Below are positions 25,335 to 34,387 of a stretch of 64,000 nt of DNA, piece after piece. Below the pieces are notes generated by a model. That model was not told where the DNA came from. It searched no databases and saw nothing but the letters and a program-made list of their open reading frames with translations. This stretch comes from Burkholderiales bacterium (GTDB taxonomy: Bacteria > Pseudomonadota > Gammaproteobacteria > Burkholderiales > SG8-41). Each line of letters begins with the position of its first letter. Position 1 is the first letter of the stretch. The translations under genes and the position numbers were made by a program. The DNA lies in contig DATAJS010000018.1 of the NCBI GenBank assembly GCA_036262035.1, forward strand, positions 124,001 to 188,000. Reading direction: 5' to 3'.

Positions 25335-26513
25335 TCAGATCGCCGCGCTCTGCCTCAGCACGGCGATCTCGTCGGCGCCGTAGCCGAGGCCCCGCAGGAT
25401 GACGTCGGTGTGCTCGCCGACCCTCGGGATCGGGTCCATGCGCGCTTCCACCCCTTCGAGCGTCGCGGCCGGCAGCGGGGCCGGAATCGGGCCGGCGGGC
25501 GTATCCACTTCGCGCCAGCGCTGGCGCGCTTGCAATTGCGGGTGGTTCCAGACCTCTTCGGGAGCGTTGAGCTTCGCGTTGGCGATACCCGCCGCGTCGA
25601 GCCGCGCCACGACCTCGTCTGCGCTGAGGTCGGCGAACACGCCTTCGATCAGCGCGATGACCTCCGCGCGCGCCGCATTGCGCTTGGTGTTGTTGTCGTA
25701 ACGCGCATCGGCGCCGAGCGCAGGTTGCTTCAGCACGCCGGCGCAGAACGATGCCCATTCGCGCTCGTTCTGGATGCCGAACATGACGAACGTGCCGTCG
25801 CCGGCGCGAAAGCGCCCGTAGGGCACGATGGTCGCGTGGTCGGTGCCCGCGCGTTTGGGCGCCTGTCCGCCGAAGTGGGTGTAGTACAGCGGATGCCCCA
25901 TCCATTCGACCATCGCGTCGAACATCGTCACTTCGATGCGCCGACCCTTGCCGGTGCGCTCGCGGTCGTAGAGCGCGGCGAGGATGGCCGCATAAGCGTG
26001 CAGGCCGGTGCCGATGTCGGTGATGGAGATGCCGACCTTGGCCGGCGCGTCCTCGGTGCCGGTCAGCGAGAGCACGCCCGCTTCGCTCTGCACCAGGAGG
26101 TCGTACGCCTTCTTCTGCGCGTACGGGCCGCTGTCGCCATAACCCGAGATGTCGCACATGACGAGCCGCGGATGCTTCGGCAGCAGCGCGTCGGCGGAGA
26201 GGCCGAGCCGCTTCGCGGCGCCGGGTGCAAGGTTCTGTATGAACACGTCCGCGGATCCGATCAACCGCGACAGGATCTCGGCCGCGCGAGGATGCTTCAC
26301 GTCGAGCGTCAGGCTCTCCTTGGAACGGTTGAGCCAGACGAAGTATGCCGACTGTCCTCTCACGGTCTCGTCGTAGCCGCGCGCGAAATCGCCCGCGCCG
26401 GGGCGCTCGATCTTGATCACGCGCGCGCCGAGATCGGCAAGCTGCCGCGAAGCGAACGGCGCAGCGACGGCCTGCTCGAGCGAGACGACGGTTAAGCCGG
26501 AGAGTGGAAGCAT
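25335..26513 (-). CDS. CaiB/BaiF-family (class III) CoA-transferase
   Basis: A 392-residue class III CoA-transferase, moving CoA between carboxylic acids by a mixed anhydride/thioester mechanism. The N-terminus LSGLTVVSLEQAVAAPFASR and RLGLSADAL are typical. Asp166 in SITDIGTG is in the position of the catalytic Asp of formyl-CoA transferase. An acyl-CoA dehydrogenase follows 190 bp upstream on the same strand, which suggests activation and oxidation of an organic acid. Confidence 0.88.
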   Translation of the reverse strand: MLPLSGLTVVSLEQAVAAPFASRQLADLGARVIKIERPGAGDFARGYDETVRGQSAYFVWLNRSKESLTLDVKHPRAAEILSRLIGSADVFIQNLAPGAAKRLGLSADALLPKHPRLVMCDISGYGDSGPYAQKKAYDLLVQSEAGVLSLTGTEDAPAKVGISITDIGTGLHAYAAILAALYDRERTGKGRRIEVTMFDAMVEWMGHPLYYTHFGGQAPKRAGTDHATIVPYGRFRAGDGTFVMFGIQNEREWASFCAGVLKQPALGADARYDNNTKRNAARAEVIALIEGVFADLSADEVVARLDAAGIANAKLNAPEEVWNHPQLQARQRWREVDTPAGPIPAPLPAATLEGVEARMDPIPRVGEHTDVILRGLGYGADEIAVLRQSAAI

Positions 26514-26535
26514 GCTTGGATAACGTCAAAAAGCT

Positions 26536-26705
26536 ATTTAACCGCAGAGGACGCAGAGGACGCGGAGGAATGATGCAGACGCGAATCGTCGATGCATCGC
26601 GCGCAAAACCAACACGGCTCCGACTGACACGACGCTGCAAAGCTCACCGACCGCCGACGTTTTTCCTCTGCGTCCTCTGCGTCCTCTGCGGTTCAAGCGC
26701 CTTTT
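26536..26705. repeat. Inverted pair of 9-bp-periodic repeats (CGCAGAGGA type)
   Basis: The left arm (26536-26570) is TTTAACCGCAGAGGACGCAG, continuing with GAGGACGCGGAGG. The right arm (about 26660-26700) is CCTCTGCGTCCTCTGCG, then TCCTCTGCGGTTC. They are inverted and separated by about 90 bp. The element fills the space between two minus-strand genes. A relative lies at 60148-60295 and fragments near 39470, 45350 and 46850. Confidence 0.8.
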
Positions 26706-27871
26706 TAGAAGGATCGAGGCATGCCCAACACGTGCTCGCCGACGTAGGAGAGGATCAGGTTGGTGGAGATCGGCGCGACCTGGTAGAGCCTTGTTTCGCG
26801 GAACTTGCGCTCCACGTCGTATTCCGCCGCGAAGCCGAAGCCGCCGTGGGTCTGCAGGCACGCGTTCGCCGCTTCCCACGACGCGTCCGCGCCCAGCAGC
26901 TTGGCCATGTTCGCTTCCGCGCCGCAGGGCTTGTGCGCGTCGAACAGCGCCGCGGCCTTGAAGCGCATCAGGTTGGCGGCCTCGACGCTGCAATAGGCGC
27001 GCGCGATCGGGAACTGGATGCCCTGGTTCTTCCCGATCGGCCGGTCGAACACCACGCGCTCGCTCGCGTAGGTGCGTGCGCGGTCGATGAACCAGTAGCC
27101 GTCGCCGATGCACTCGGCGGCGATCAGGATGCGCTCGGCGTTCAGCCCGTCGAGGATGTACTTGAAGCCCCGCCCTTCCTCGCCGATCAGGTTCTCCACG
27201 GGCACCTCGAGGTTGTCCATGAAGATCTGGTTGGTCTCGTGGTTGACCATGTTGCGGATCGGCTTGATGTCGAGCGCCTTGCCCGCCTGCTTCACGTCGA
27301 CGATGAAGATCGACATGCCTTCGGACTTCCTCGCCACCTGCTCCAGCGGCGTGGTGCGCGCGAGCACGATCATGAGATCCGAATGCTGGAGGCGCGACGT
27401 CCACACTTTCTGCCCGTTGATGACGTAGCGGTCGCCTTTGCGCACGGCCACCGTCTTGATCTTGCTCGTGTCGGTGCCGGCGGTCGGCTCGGTCACCGCC
27501 ATCGACTGCAGGCGCAGCTCGCCGGTCGCGATCTTCGGCAGGTAAGCCTTCTTCTGCGCCGCGGAGCCGTGACGCAGCACCGTGCCCATGTTGTACATCT
27601 GGCCGTGCACCGTCCCGGCGTTCGCGCCCGAGCGGTTGATCTCTTCCATGATCACCGACGCCTGCGCGAGCGTGAGGCCGGACCCGCCGTACTCCTCGGG
27701 GATCAGCGCCGAGAGCCATCCGGCCCCGGTGAGCGCGTCGACGAACGCTTCGGGATAGCCGCGCTCTTCGTCGATCTTCTGCCAGTACGCGCTGTCGAAC
27801 TGCGCGCACAGCGCGCGCACGCCTTCGCGGATCTCGCGATGCGGATCGTCGGGAGTATCGAGAGGTTTCAT
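26705..27871 (-). CDS. Acyl-CoA dehydrogenase
   Basis: A 388-residue FAD-dependent acyl-CoA dehydrogenase (alpha,beta-desaturation, electrons to ETF). The usual domain order is present. IPEEYGGSGLT appears near the N-terminus, MAVTEPTAGTDTSKIKT in the middle beta-domain, and CLQTHGGFGFAAEYDVE and YQVAPISTNLI at the C-terminus. Glu-type catalytic base assignment is uncertain without an alignment. It probably works with the CoA-transferase encoded next on the same strand. Confidence 0.9.
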   Translation of the reverse strand: MKPLDTPDDPHREIREGVRALCAQFDSAYWQKIDEERGYPEAFVDALTGAGWLSALIPEEYGGSGLTLAQASVIMEEINRSGANAGTVHGQMYNMGTVLRHGSAAQKKAYLPKIATGELRLQSMAVTEPTAGTDTSKIKTVAVRKGDRYVINGQKVWTSRLQHSDLMIVLARTTPLEQVARKSEGMSIFIVDVKQAGKALDIKPIRNMVNHETNQIFMDNLEVPVENLIGEEGRGFKYILDGLNAERILIAAECIGDGYWFIDRARTYASERVVFDRPIGKNQGIQFPIARAYCSVEAANLMRFKAAALFDAHKPCGAEANMAKLLGADASWEAANACLQTHGGFGFAAEYDVERKFRETRLYQVAPISTNLILSYVGEHVLGMPRSF

Positions 27872-27950
27872 GATGCCGCGGGGGATGTTGCAGGGCCCGT
27901 CAGCATATAGATGGCCGCCCGCGCGGGCAATCCCGGGCGGGCGGCGCGGA

Positions 27951-29555
27951 TCAGCCGATTCCCAGCATCGAGGCAGCCTTCTCGATGAGGTCGACGTCGT
28001 AGTTCACGAGATCTTCGTACGTCGGCGCGTGGAATTCGTCGGCCTCGACGCCGAAATCCTCGGGGACTTCGCCCGCGTGCGCCAGACCGCGCACGGAGCG
28101 GCGGATCGTCACGCCCAGGTCGCTGTCGTCCTGCCGCAGCGGGGGATAAGCATTCTCCTTGGACGCGAGCCGCTGGATCTTCGAGTATGTCCAACGGTTG
28201 CTCCCGCCCCCCGCAGTCGTCGGAGACGTGCCGAGAATCCTGCCGACGCCCGCGTCCTGGAAGCCCGCCGCGAAAAGATCGCTGGCGCTGTAGCTCAGGG
28301 CATTCACGATGAGCACGACGGGTTGCTCGTCACGCCGGCGAAAGCGTTTGAACGGCAGGTTCTCCATCTTGAGCAGCGGCGCGGAGTACGGTTCCCCTGC
28401 CGGCAGTCCTTGATCGATCGATCGCACCCAGCGCAGGAGCGTGTCGTCCGAATCCTTGGCGTCGCGTTCGCACAGCGCAAGGTTGGCCGGCGTATTGCGG
28501 AACTGGAACAGGGACCGCTCGACCGGTTTGCGAGTCAGCGCGCGAAGCAGGACCTCGTGGTTTTCGACCTTGCCGCCGTTGTTGTCCCGGATGTCGATGA
28601 TGAGCGGCAGACCGGCGAGCTCTTTCCGAAGCAGCCGCACGAACGCGGACCCGAGCGAAGGACGATGCAGGTCGTCGCCGAAGTCGAGGATGCCGATGTA
28701 GCCGAATTCGCGCTCGCCGCGGCGGTAACGGCGCGCGGCCAGAAGCGGTGCGATGTCCTTTTCGATGGCGAGGCTCGTGAAGCTTCCCCAAGGCAGCTTC
28801 ACCTCGTTGCCGATTTCGCCGGAATCGACCTCGGGCCGCTCGTCGAGATCTCCGACCTGCCACGTGAACTCGTGCGAGCGGGATGCCTTACCTTGCGCAC
28901 GATACTCGATGACCGTCGTCATGCTTTCCGGTGGGAAATCCTGGTCCAGCCAGCGCAGCGACGCCTTCGTCACCGCGGAAAGGCGGCGAGCATCGGCATT
29001 CCCGTAGCGCTGCCATTCGGCGAGCTTCGCGATATGCGCCTGTACCGGCTTGCGGTCCACCGTCATTATTTCGGCGCCCGCCGAAAATTCCGGCACTTCG
29101 AGTCCCTGCTCGATCCCGGTGACTATATAACGGCGTGCGTGCTCATCGCCGATCTCGGCCATATCGAAAGGCAGCCACATCCCGCGAGGCTTCCATTCTG
29201 CGGGCAGCACGTACTTCGTGTGCTGGTCGCGCAAAGCGCAGAAGATGTGAAGCATCTCGGTGTGAAACCCGTAATCGGGCGCCTTGGACCACTTGGAATC
29301 CAGTTCGTCGCGCATGCGCTTCAACCGGGCGACGGCGCAGGGGCGGTGAAGCGCCTCTTTACGATACAGGTGCACGTAATGCTCTTCGAGCAGGCGAAGC
29401 AGCGCCGTGACGATGTCGTGGCGGTCCTTGTCGGAGAGCGGAGCGTCGCTTTCAGACACGGCTTCGAGCGCCTCGGCGACCGAGGCTTCGGGTCGCTTCG
29501 GTCTTACGCGCCTCGCGCTCGCTCCCGGATAGAGCCGTTTTTCCAGTGATGCCAT
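27951..29555 (-). CDS. S41-family (C-terminal processing-type) peptidase without signal peptide
   Basis: A 534-residue protein whose C-terminal half matches S41 (tail-specific) serine peptidases. LIIDIRDNNGGKVEN appears near 355-370, and VNALSYSASDLFAAGF carries the nucleophilic Ser of the SYSASD segment. The N-terminal 150 residues are helical and charged and contain no signal peptide or clear PDZ, which is unusual since most S41 enzymes are exported. ATG 29555 is preferred over longer options. It follows the receiver-cyclase gene by 38 bp and is the last gene of the minus-strand run that starts at 35795. It may act on an intracellular protein or peptide. Confidence 0.8.
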   Translation of the reverse strand: MASLEKRLYPGASARRVRPKRPEASVAEALEAVSESDAPLSDKDRHDIVTALLRLLEEHYVHLYRKEALHRPCAVARLKRMRDELDSKWSKAPDYGFHTEMLHIFCALRDQHTKYVLPAEWKPRGMWLPFDMAEIGDEHARRYIVTGIEQGLEVPEFSAGAEIMTVDRKPVQAHIAKLAEWQRYGNADARRLSAVTKASLRWLDQDFPPESMTTVIEYRAQGKASRSHEFTWQVGDLDERPEVDSGEIGNEVKLPWGSFTSLAIEKDIAPLLAARRYRRGEREFGYIGILDFGDDLHRPSLGSAFVRLLRKELAGLPLIIDIRDNNGGKVENHEVLLRALTRKPVERSLFQFRNTPANLALCERDAKDSDDTLLRWVRSIDQGLPAGEPYSAPLLKMENLPFKRFRRRDEQPVVLIVNALSYSASDLFAAGFQDAGVGRILGTSPTTAGGGSNRWTYSKIQRLASKENAYPPLRQDDSDLGVTIRRSVRGLAHAGEVPEDFGVEADEFHAPTYEDLVNYDVDLIEKAASMLGIG

Positions 29556-29593
29556 CGCGTTCCCCCTGTGTCCAGAGCGGGCGTCGACGCGCC

Positions 29594-30694
29594 CTATCTC
29601 AATCCGCGCACCTCGTACGCCGCCTGCGGCCGCTGGAATCCCTTCAACGGGAGCTCGCCGATCGGCGTCGCATCGACGAGGTGCTCGACGGCGGCCATGA
29701 CCCGCTGCGACACGAGCGTCTGGGCGGCTTTGGCGTGCGCGCACAACCGCGCCGCGAGGCTGCACACCGCTCCTACCGCGCCGTAGTCCAGCCGCCCCTC
29801 GAAGCCGATGGCGCCCAGCGTCGCGTAGCCCTGCGCGATGCCGATGCCCATGTCCAGGCTGTAGCCTCGTTTGCGCCACTTGTCCGCCACGCCCCTGAAC
29901 TCGCGCTGCATGTCGAGCGCCATGCGCACCGCGTGCTCCGCCGGCGCCGGCACCGGCAGCGGATCGTTGAAGAAGATCATGATCGAGTCGCCGGCGAAGC
30001 GCTCGAGCGTGCCGCGGTACTCCGTGATGTAACGGCCCATGGCGGCGTGGTAGTCGCGCAGCGCGCTCATGACTTCCCCGGGATCGGCGGTATCGGTGAA
30101 CTCGGTATAACCGCGCAGATCGAGGAACACGACCGCGATCTCGCTGCGATGGCTGCGCAGGGGATCTGCGGCGTCCCCGCTGATGATGAGGTCGGCCACC
30201 TGCGGCGAGAAGAAGCGCTTCAGGCGCGACAGGCGTTCGAGCTCCGCGATGCCTTCCGCGACTCGTCGTTCGAGGGTGCGGTTCCAGTCGGCGAGCTGCT
30301 CGCTCTGGCGCTGCACCTCGTCGTGCAGCGACTTGATGCGCACCAGCGAGCGGACCCGCGCCAGGAGCTCGGGGGTGTTGATGGGCTTGGTGAGGAAATC
30401 GTCGGCGCCCGCTTCGAGGCCGTTGATCCGCTCCGCCGGATCGAGCGCGGTGACCATGACGATCGGAAGCAGACGATGGGCCGGATCGGCGCGAACGATC
30501 CTGCACACTTCATAGCCGCTCATGTCGGGCATCATGACGTCGAGCAGCACGAGATCGGGAGCCTCGCGCCGTATCGCGTCCAGCGCCCCGGCACCGCAAT
30601 CGGCGGTGCGCACGTCGTATCCCTTCACCGTCAGGATGTCGGCGAGCAGCTTGACGTTCCTGGGCACGTCGTCGACGACGAGCACGCGCGGCAT
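29594..30694 (-). CDS. Receiver domain fused to class III nucleotide cyclase
   Basis: A 366-residue protein. The receiver domain (1-120) has acidic residues DD at 8-9, phospho-acceptor Asp52 and TKP. A coiled-coil linker (about 125-165, LERRVAEGIAELERLSRLKR) leads to a class III adenylate/guanylate cyclase domain (about 185-366). Metal-binding Asp is in VVFLDLRGYT and the second in GDSIMIFF. In the segment LDYGAVGAVCSLAARLC the Asn usually found before LAAR is Ser, and the purine-selecting Asp before it is Ala, so activity or base preference may be altered. It lies five bases after the stand-alone receiver and in the same operon as the histidine kinase. Confidence 0.88.
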   Translation of the reverse strand: MPRVLVVDDVPRNVKLLADILTVKGYDVRTADCGAGALDAIRREAPDLVLLDVMMPDMSGYEVCRIVRADPAHRLLPIVMVTALDPAERINGLEAGADDFLTKPINTPELLARVRSLVRIKSLHDEVQRQSEQLADWNRTLERRVAEGIAELERLSRLKRFFSPQVADLIISGDAADPLRSHRSEIAVVFLDLRGYTEFTDTADPGEVMSALRDYHAAMGRYITEYRGTLERFAGDSIMIFFNDPLPVPAPAEHAVRMALDMQREFRGVADKWRKRGYSLDMGIGIAQGYATLGAIGFEGRLDYGAVGAVCSLAARLCAHAKAAQTLVSQRVMAAVEHLVDATPIGELPLKGFQRPQAAYEVRGLR

Positions 30695-30699
30695 GGCCT

Positions 30700-31077
30700 C
30701 TAGCGTCCTTCGGCTGCGGCGGTGAACCGCTCGACGGTCTCCACGAAGCCGCGAATGTCTATGGGTTTGGTGATGTATGCGTCGAAACCGGACTCGAGGA
30801 TTTTCTGGCGGTCGTCCGGCATGGCGGACGCCGAAACCGCGAGGACCGGGATGTCCCGCGTGCGCGGGTCGGCGCGCAGCTTCAGGAGCGCCGTGATGCC
30901 GTCGAAGTCCGGAAGCTGTATGTCCATCAGCACGAGCATCGGCAGCTCGGATTGCGCGAGGCGCACGCCTTCGCCGGCGGTCATCGCCTCGATCGTTCGA
31001 TAGCCCTTGAACTGCAGAACGTCGCGCACGAGCTTCAGGTTCTTTTCGTTGTCCTCGACGATCAGTATCGGCTTCAT
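30700..31077 (-). CDS. Single-domain response regulator (DivK-like)
   Basis: A 125-residue receiver with EDN at 8-10, phospho-acceptor Asp52 (LMDIQLPDFDG), Ser-Ala switch residues and the TKP Lys in YITKPIDI. There is no output domain. It overlaps the kinase gene by four bases (ATGA) and precedes the receiver-cyclase gene, so it may compete for, or relay, phosphate from the same kinase. Confidence 0.92.
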   Translation of the reverse strand: MKPILIVEDNEKNLKLVRDVLQFKGYRTIEAMTAGEGVRLAQSELPMLVLMDIQLPDFDGITALLKLRADPRTRDIPVLAVSASAMPDDRQKILESGFDAYITKPIDIRGFVETVERFTAAAEGR

Positions 31078-33506
31078 GCGGGCTCGCCGGTCACCGCGGG
31101 AAACGTGCAGACGAAGGTCGAGCCCCGCCCGATCTCGCTGCGCACGTCGATCCTGCCGCCGTGCAGCTCGACGAACTTTCTGGCGAGAGGCAGTCCGAGG
31201 CCCGTTCCTTCTTCCCTGCCCGGGCCGGCAACCTGGCGAAACTCATCGAAAATCACTTCCTGGTCCCCCTTGGCTATTCCCACTCCGGTGTCCGAGACGG
31301 CGATCTCGAGGACGTCGCCGACCTGCGCGGCGCGCACCGTGACCTCGCCGCCCGCCGGCGTGAACTTGATTGCGTTGGACAGCAGGTTGAGCATGACCTG
31401 CTTCAACTTGCGCTCGTCGGCGATCCAGCTTCCGAGATCCTCAGGCTCTTCGAGCGCGAGCGCGACGCCCTTGCTGTTCGCGCGCTCGCGCACCAGGCTC
31501 ACCGCGTTCTGCAGGGCGTCGGGCACGTCGACCGTCGAGAGCTCGAGCTCCATGTGTCCCGCCTCGATCTTGGCGAGGTTCAGGATGTCGTTGATGAGCG
31601 AGAGCAGATGCCGGCCCGAGCCGTGGATGTCCTCGACGTACTCGGCCTGTTTGTCGTTGAGCTCGCCGAACATGCGCTCGCGAAGCACGTCGGAGAAACC
31701 GATGATGGCATTCAGGGGCGTGCGCAGCTCGTGCGAGACGTTCGCCAGGAACCGCGACTTGTGGAGGTTCGCGCGTTCCAGAGCGTGGGTTTTCTTCTTG
31801 CTTTCGTCGAGCAGGCGCACGTTCTGGATCGCGATGCCCGCCTGGTCGGCGAACGTGGCGACGAGATCCACCTGCTTGTCGGTGAAGCGCTTCTTCTCCG
31901 CGTTCAGCACCACGATCACGCCGATGGGATCGCGATCCTTGAGGATCGGCACGGCCAGCACGGTGGAGAAGCCCGCCTGCGGCCACAGATAATCCGGCTC
32001 GGCGGATACGTCGACGATCTGGGCGGGGTGTCCCGTCACGATCGCGCGTCCGGTGGCGGAGTTCGGCCCGGGTGCGATCTCCGAAATCATGGACGACATG
32101 AGATCGTGCAGGCCGGGGTGGCTGCTATAGGCCGTCTGCAGCTTGAACGCCCGCTCCGAATGGCGTAGGTAAAGCGCGCCGGCATCGGCGTGAGCGAGCG
32201 CGGCGGCGCACTGGATCAGCTCGTCGAGCAGCACGTCGAGATCGAAGCTCGAGCGGCTGATCTTCTTCAGCACCTCGCTGGTGGCGGTCTGCTGCTCGAG
32301 CGCTTCGGCCAGATCGCGCGTACGTTCCGCGACCTTGCGCTCGAGGCCCGAGTACGATTCGTTGAGCTGTCGCGCCATGACGTTGAACTCGCGCGCGAGC
32401 GCTTCGAGCTCGTCGCCGGTGCGCACGTCGAGGCGCTGGTCGAGGTGGCCGGCGGCGATGCGCCCGGCGCCGGCCTGTATGGTCCGGATCGGCATCACCA
32501 TGTGGCGCGCGAGAGCCACGCTGAACAGGACCGCGACGGCGAGTCCGGCCAGGAGGAGAAACAGCGTGCGCGCGAGCGACGCCTTTATCGGAGCCATGGC
32601 GTCCGACAGCGGCTGCTCGACGAACACGCGCCAGCCGAGCCGCTTGACCGCCGCATTCGCGACGAGGACGTCATGTCCTTTTTCGTTGCGCGCGACCCGT
32701 CCCGGCAACGCCTCGTCCACGCCTCCCAGAGCCTCCATAACGTACGAGACCTTTTGCGCCTTCCGCTTCAATACCCTGCTGATGTCGGCGTCGGCGATCA
32801 GCTCGCCGCCGCCGTCGACGACGTAGATCCGGGTTTTGTCGGTTCGCTCGATGTCCGAGAAGCTGGTCGCGAGATCGCTGAGGTCGACCTGGCCGATGAT
32901 CGCGTCTTCAGGGTTCGTCCTGATCGAGATGCTCAGGTACGGCACGCGATCCTTCCTGAAGTAGAACCAGTCCGATTCGCGCGTGCGCGTAGCGGCGTAG
33001 CCGCGCCTTTCCTCTTCGTTGAGCTCGACCGGAGGCTCCCTGGCGCCGAGGACGAAGCTGCAACCTCTTTTGAAATCGTTGATGCCGGAAAAGCGAAGAA
33101 GCAGGCAGCCCGAATTATGGACGGCGGAGATCTCGGTGATGATCTCGCGCATCGGGGCCCTGATGCGCTCGAACTGCGTGCGCCGCTCGTCTTCCGACGC
33201 GACGAATTGCGCCCATTTGATCTGCTGCTCGATCCGCTGCAGGTAGGCTTCCACACGGGCGGCCGCCACCATCGCCTTTTCGCGCTGCAGGTTCAATCGC
33301 GCGGCCTTGCTCTCCTCGTAGGTGAAATACAGGCCGACGAGGCCGCTGACGAGCAGCACCGAGCTGACGAGCGCGACGAGATAGGCGATGTACTTCTGCA
33401 GCAGAGACCGCTCTTTGACGGCGCCGGGAGCGGACGCGCCGTCGGTCTTTGCACCGGCGTCGAATCGCGGCGATTCCACGGAACCGAGTGTCGCGATGGT
33501 CTTCAA
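31074..33506 (-). CDS. Membrane sensor histidine kinase with Cache-like, HAMP and GAF domains
   Basis: An 810-residue kinase. A first membrane helix (about 38-60), a large periplasmic Cache-like sensor (about 65-305), a second helix (about 310-330) and HAMP (HMVMPIRTIQAGAGRIAAG) come first. A GAF domain (about 415-560), HisKA with His592 in NVSHELRTPLNA, and an HATPase domain with NAIKFTPAGG and GTGLGLPLARKF follow. The start is TTG at 33506 (LKTIATLG read as M), with only a weak A-rich site upstream; a downstream GTG is possible. It shares an operon with the receiver and the receiver-cyclase. The input signal is unknown. Confidence 0.9.
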   Translation of the reverse strand: MKTIATLGSVESPRFDAGAKTDGASAPGAVKERSLLQKYIAYLVALVSSVLLVSGLVGLYFTYEESKAARLNLQREKAMVAAARVEAYLQRIEQQIKWAQFVASEDERRTQFERIRAPMREIITEISAVHNSGCLLLRFSGINDFKRGCSFVLGAREPPVELNEEERRGYAATRTRESDWFYFRKDRVPYLSISIRTNPEDAIIGQVDLSDLATSFSDIERTDKTRIYVVDGGGELIADADISRVLKRKAQKVSYVMEALGGVDEALPGRVARNEKGHDVLVANAAVKRLGWRVFVEQPLSDAMAPIKASLARTLFLLLAGLAVAVLFSVALARHMVMPIRTIQAGAGRIAAGHLDQRLDVRTGDELEALAREFNVMARQLNESYSGLERKVAERTRDLAEALEQQTATSEVLKKISRSSFDLDVLLDELIQCAAALAHADAGALYLRHSERAFKLQTAYSSHPGLHDLMSSMISEIAPGPNSATGRAIVTGHPAQIVDVSAEPDYLWPQAGFSTVLAVPILKDRDPIGVIVVLNAEKKRFTDKQVDLVATFADQAGIAIQNVRLLDESKKKTHALERANLHKSRFLANVSHELRTPLNAIIGFSDVLRERMFGELNDKQAEYVEDIHGSGRHLLSLINDILNLAKIEAGHMELELSTVDVPDALQNAVSLVRERANSKGVALALEEPEDLGSWIADERKLKQVMLNLLSNAIKFTPAGGEVTVRAAQVGDVLEIAVSDTGVGIAKGDQEVIFDEFRQVAGPGREEGTGLGLPLARKFVELHGGRIDVRSEIGRGSTFVCTFPAVTGEPA

Positions 33507-33629
33507 TTTTTCTTTAGCGCATCCCGTGCATGTCCGCGCGGCGGACCGGTGACGTCAGATTAGTGCGGATATGGAACGCCGTATGTGCAAAAACGCACCC
33601 GGCGGGCGCCGCGCCGGCTGCGGAGCCGC

Positions 33630-34349
33630 TCAGGCGTCGCGCCGCCCCTCGCTGATGAGGCGCTCCAGCCGCTGCACGTCCGGCACGACGAGCGTTTTGC
33701 CGCTGCGCTCCAAAAGACCCTGTTTGACCATGGCGGTGATCTCGCGCGTCACCTGCTCGCGGTAGGTCGCGACTTTGCTGGCCATGTCCGCGTGTTTGGG
33801 CGCCGGATCGATCCGGGCGCTGTTTCCGTCGATCCCCGCCTCTCGCGCGAGCCGCAGCACCTCGGTCTGTATGCGCGCGGACACGCTCAGCGTGCTGAAG
33901 TCGAATACGCGCTCGGAAAGGTCGCGCACGAAGCCCGTGAGGCGCTCCAGCACGCGATCGCAGACCACCGGATGGTCGTGGACGAGCCGCTTGAACAGAA
34001 CCGGCGTCATGACTGCCAGCACCGTGTCTTCGAGCGCTTCCACGTCGGCGGAACGCGACAGGCCGTCGATCGCCGCCAGGTCGCCGAACCAGTCCGCGGC
34101 GGAAACGTCGCGATAGGTCACCTGGCGCCCACCGCCGGAGAAGGCGGTGATCCGCACGCGGCCCGAGACGATGAGGTAGACGTCGTTGTCCCGGGCGTCG
34201 CGAGAGATCACGCGCTGGCCGGCGACGTATCGCCGCCAGCAGCACTCCGGCGCGAGCGCCTCGAGGACCGTGTCGTCCAGGCCGGAGAGCAGCTTCATCG
34301 CGCGCAGGCCGATGACCGAGGCGCGGGCTTCCTTCCCGTGGTTATCCAT
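33630..34349 (-). CDS. Crp/Fnr-family transcriptional regulator
   Basis: A 239-residue regulator with an N-terminal cyclic nucleotide-binding-type beta-roll (about 20-135, including DNDVYLIVSGRVRITAF and GDLAAIDGLSRSADVEA) and a C-terminal winged HTH (KVATYREQVTREITAMVKQG). It lacks the Fnr iron-sulfur cysteine set; its only early Cys pair is adjacent (ECCW). It lies 38 bp from the binding-protein gene and 123 bp from the kinase gene, on the same strand as a cyclase. Response to a cyclic nucleotide made by that cyclase is a plausible inference. Confidence 0.88.
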   Translation of the reverse strand: MDNHGKEARASVIGLRAMKLLSGLDDTVLEALAPECCWRRYVAGQRVISRDARDNDVYLIVSGRVRITAFSGGGRQVTYRDVSAADWFGDLAAIDGLSRSADVEALEDTVLAVMTPVLFKRLVHDHPVVCDRVLERLTGFVRDLSERVFDFSTLSVSARIQTEVLRLAREAGIDGNSARIDPAPKHADMASKVATYREQVTREITAMVKQGLLERSGKTLVVPDVQRLERLISEGRRDA

Positions 34350-34387
34350 GTCGACGTCGAACGGCGGCGATTCCTACGGGTTTGCCG

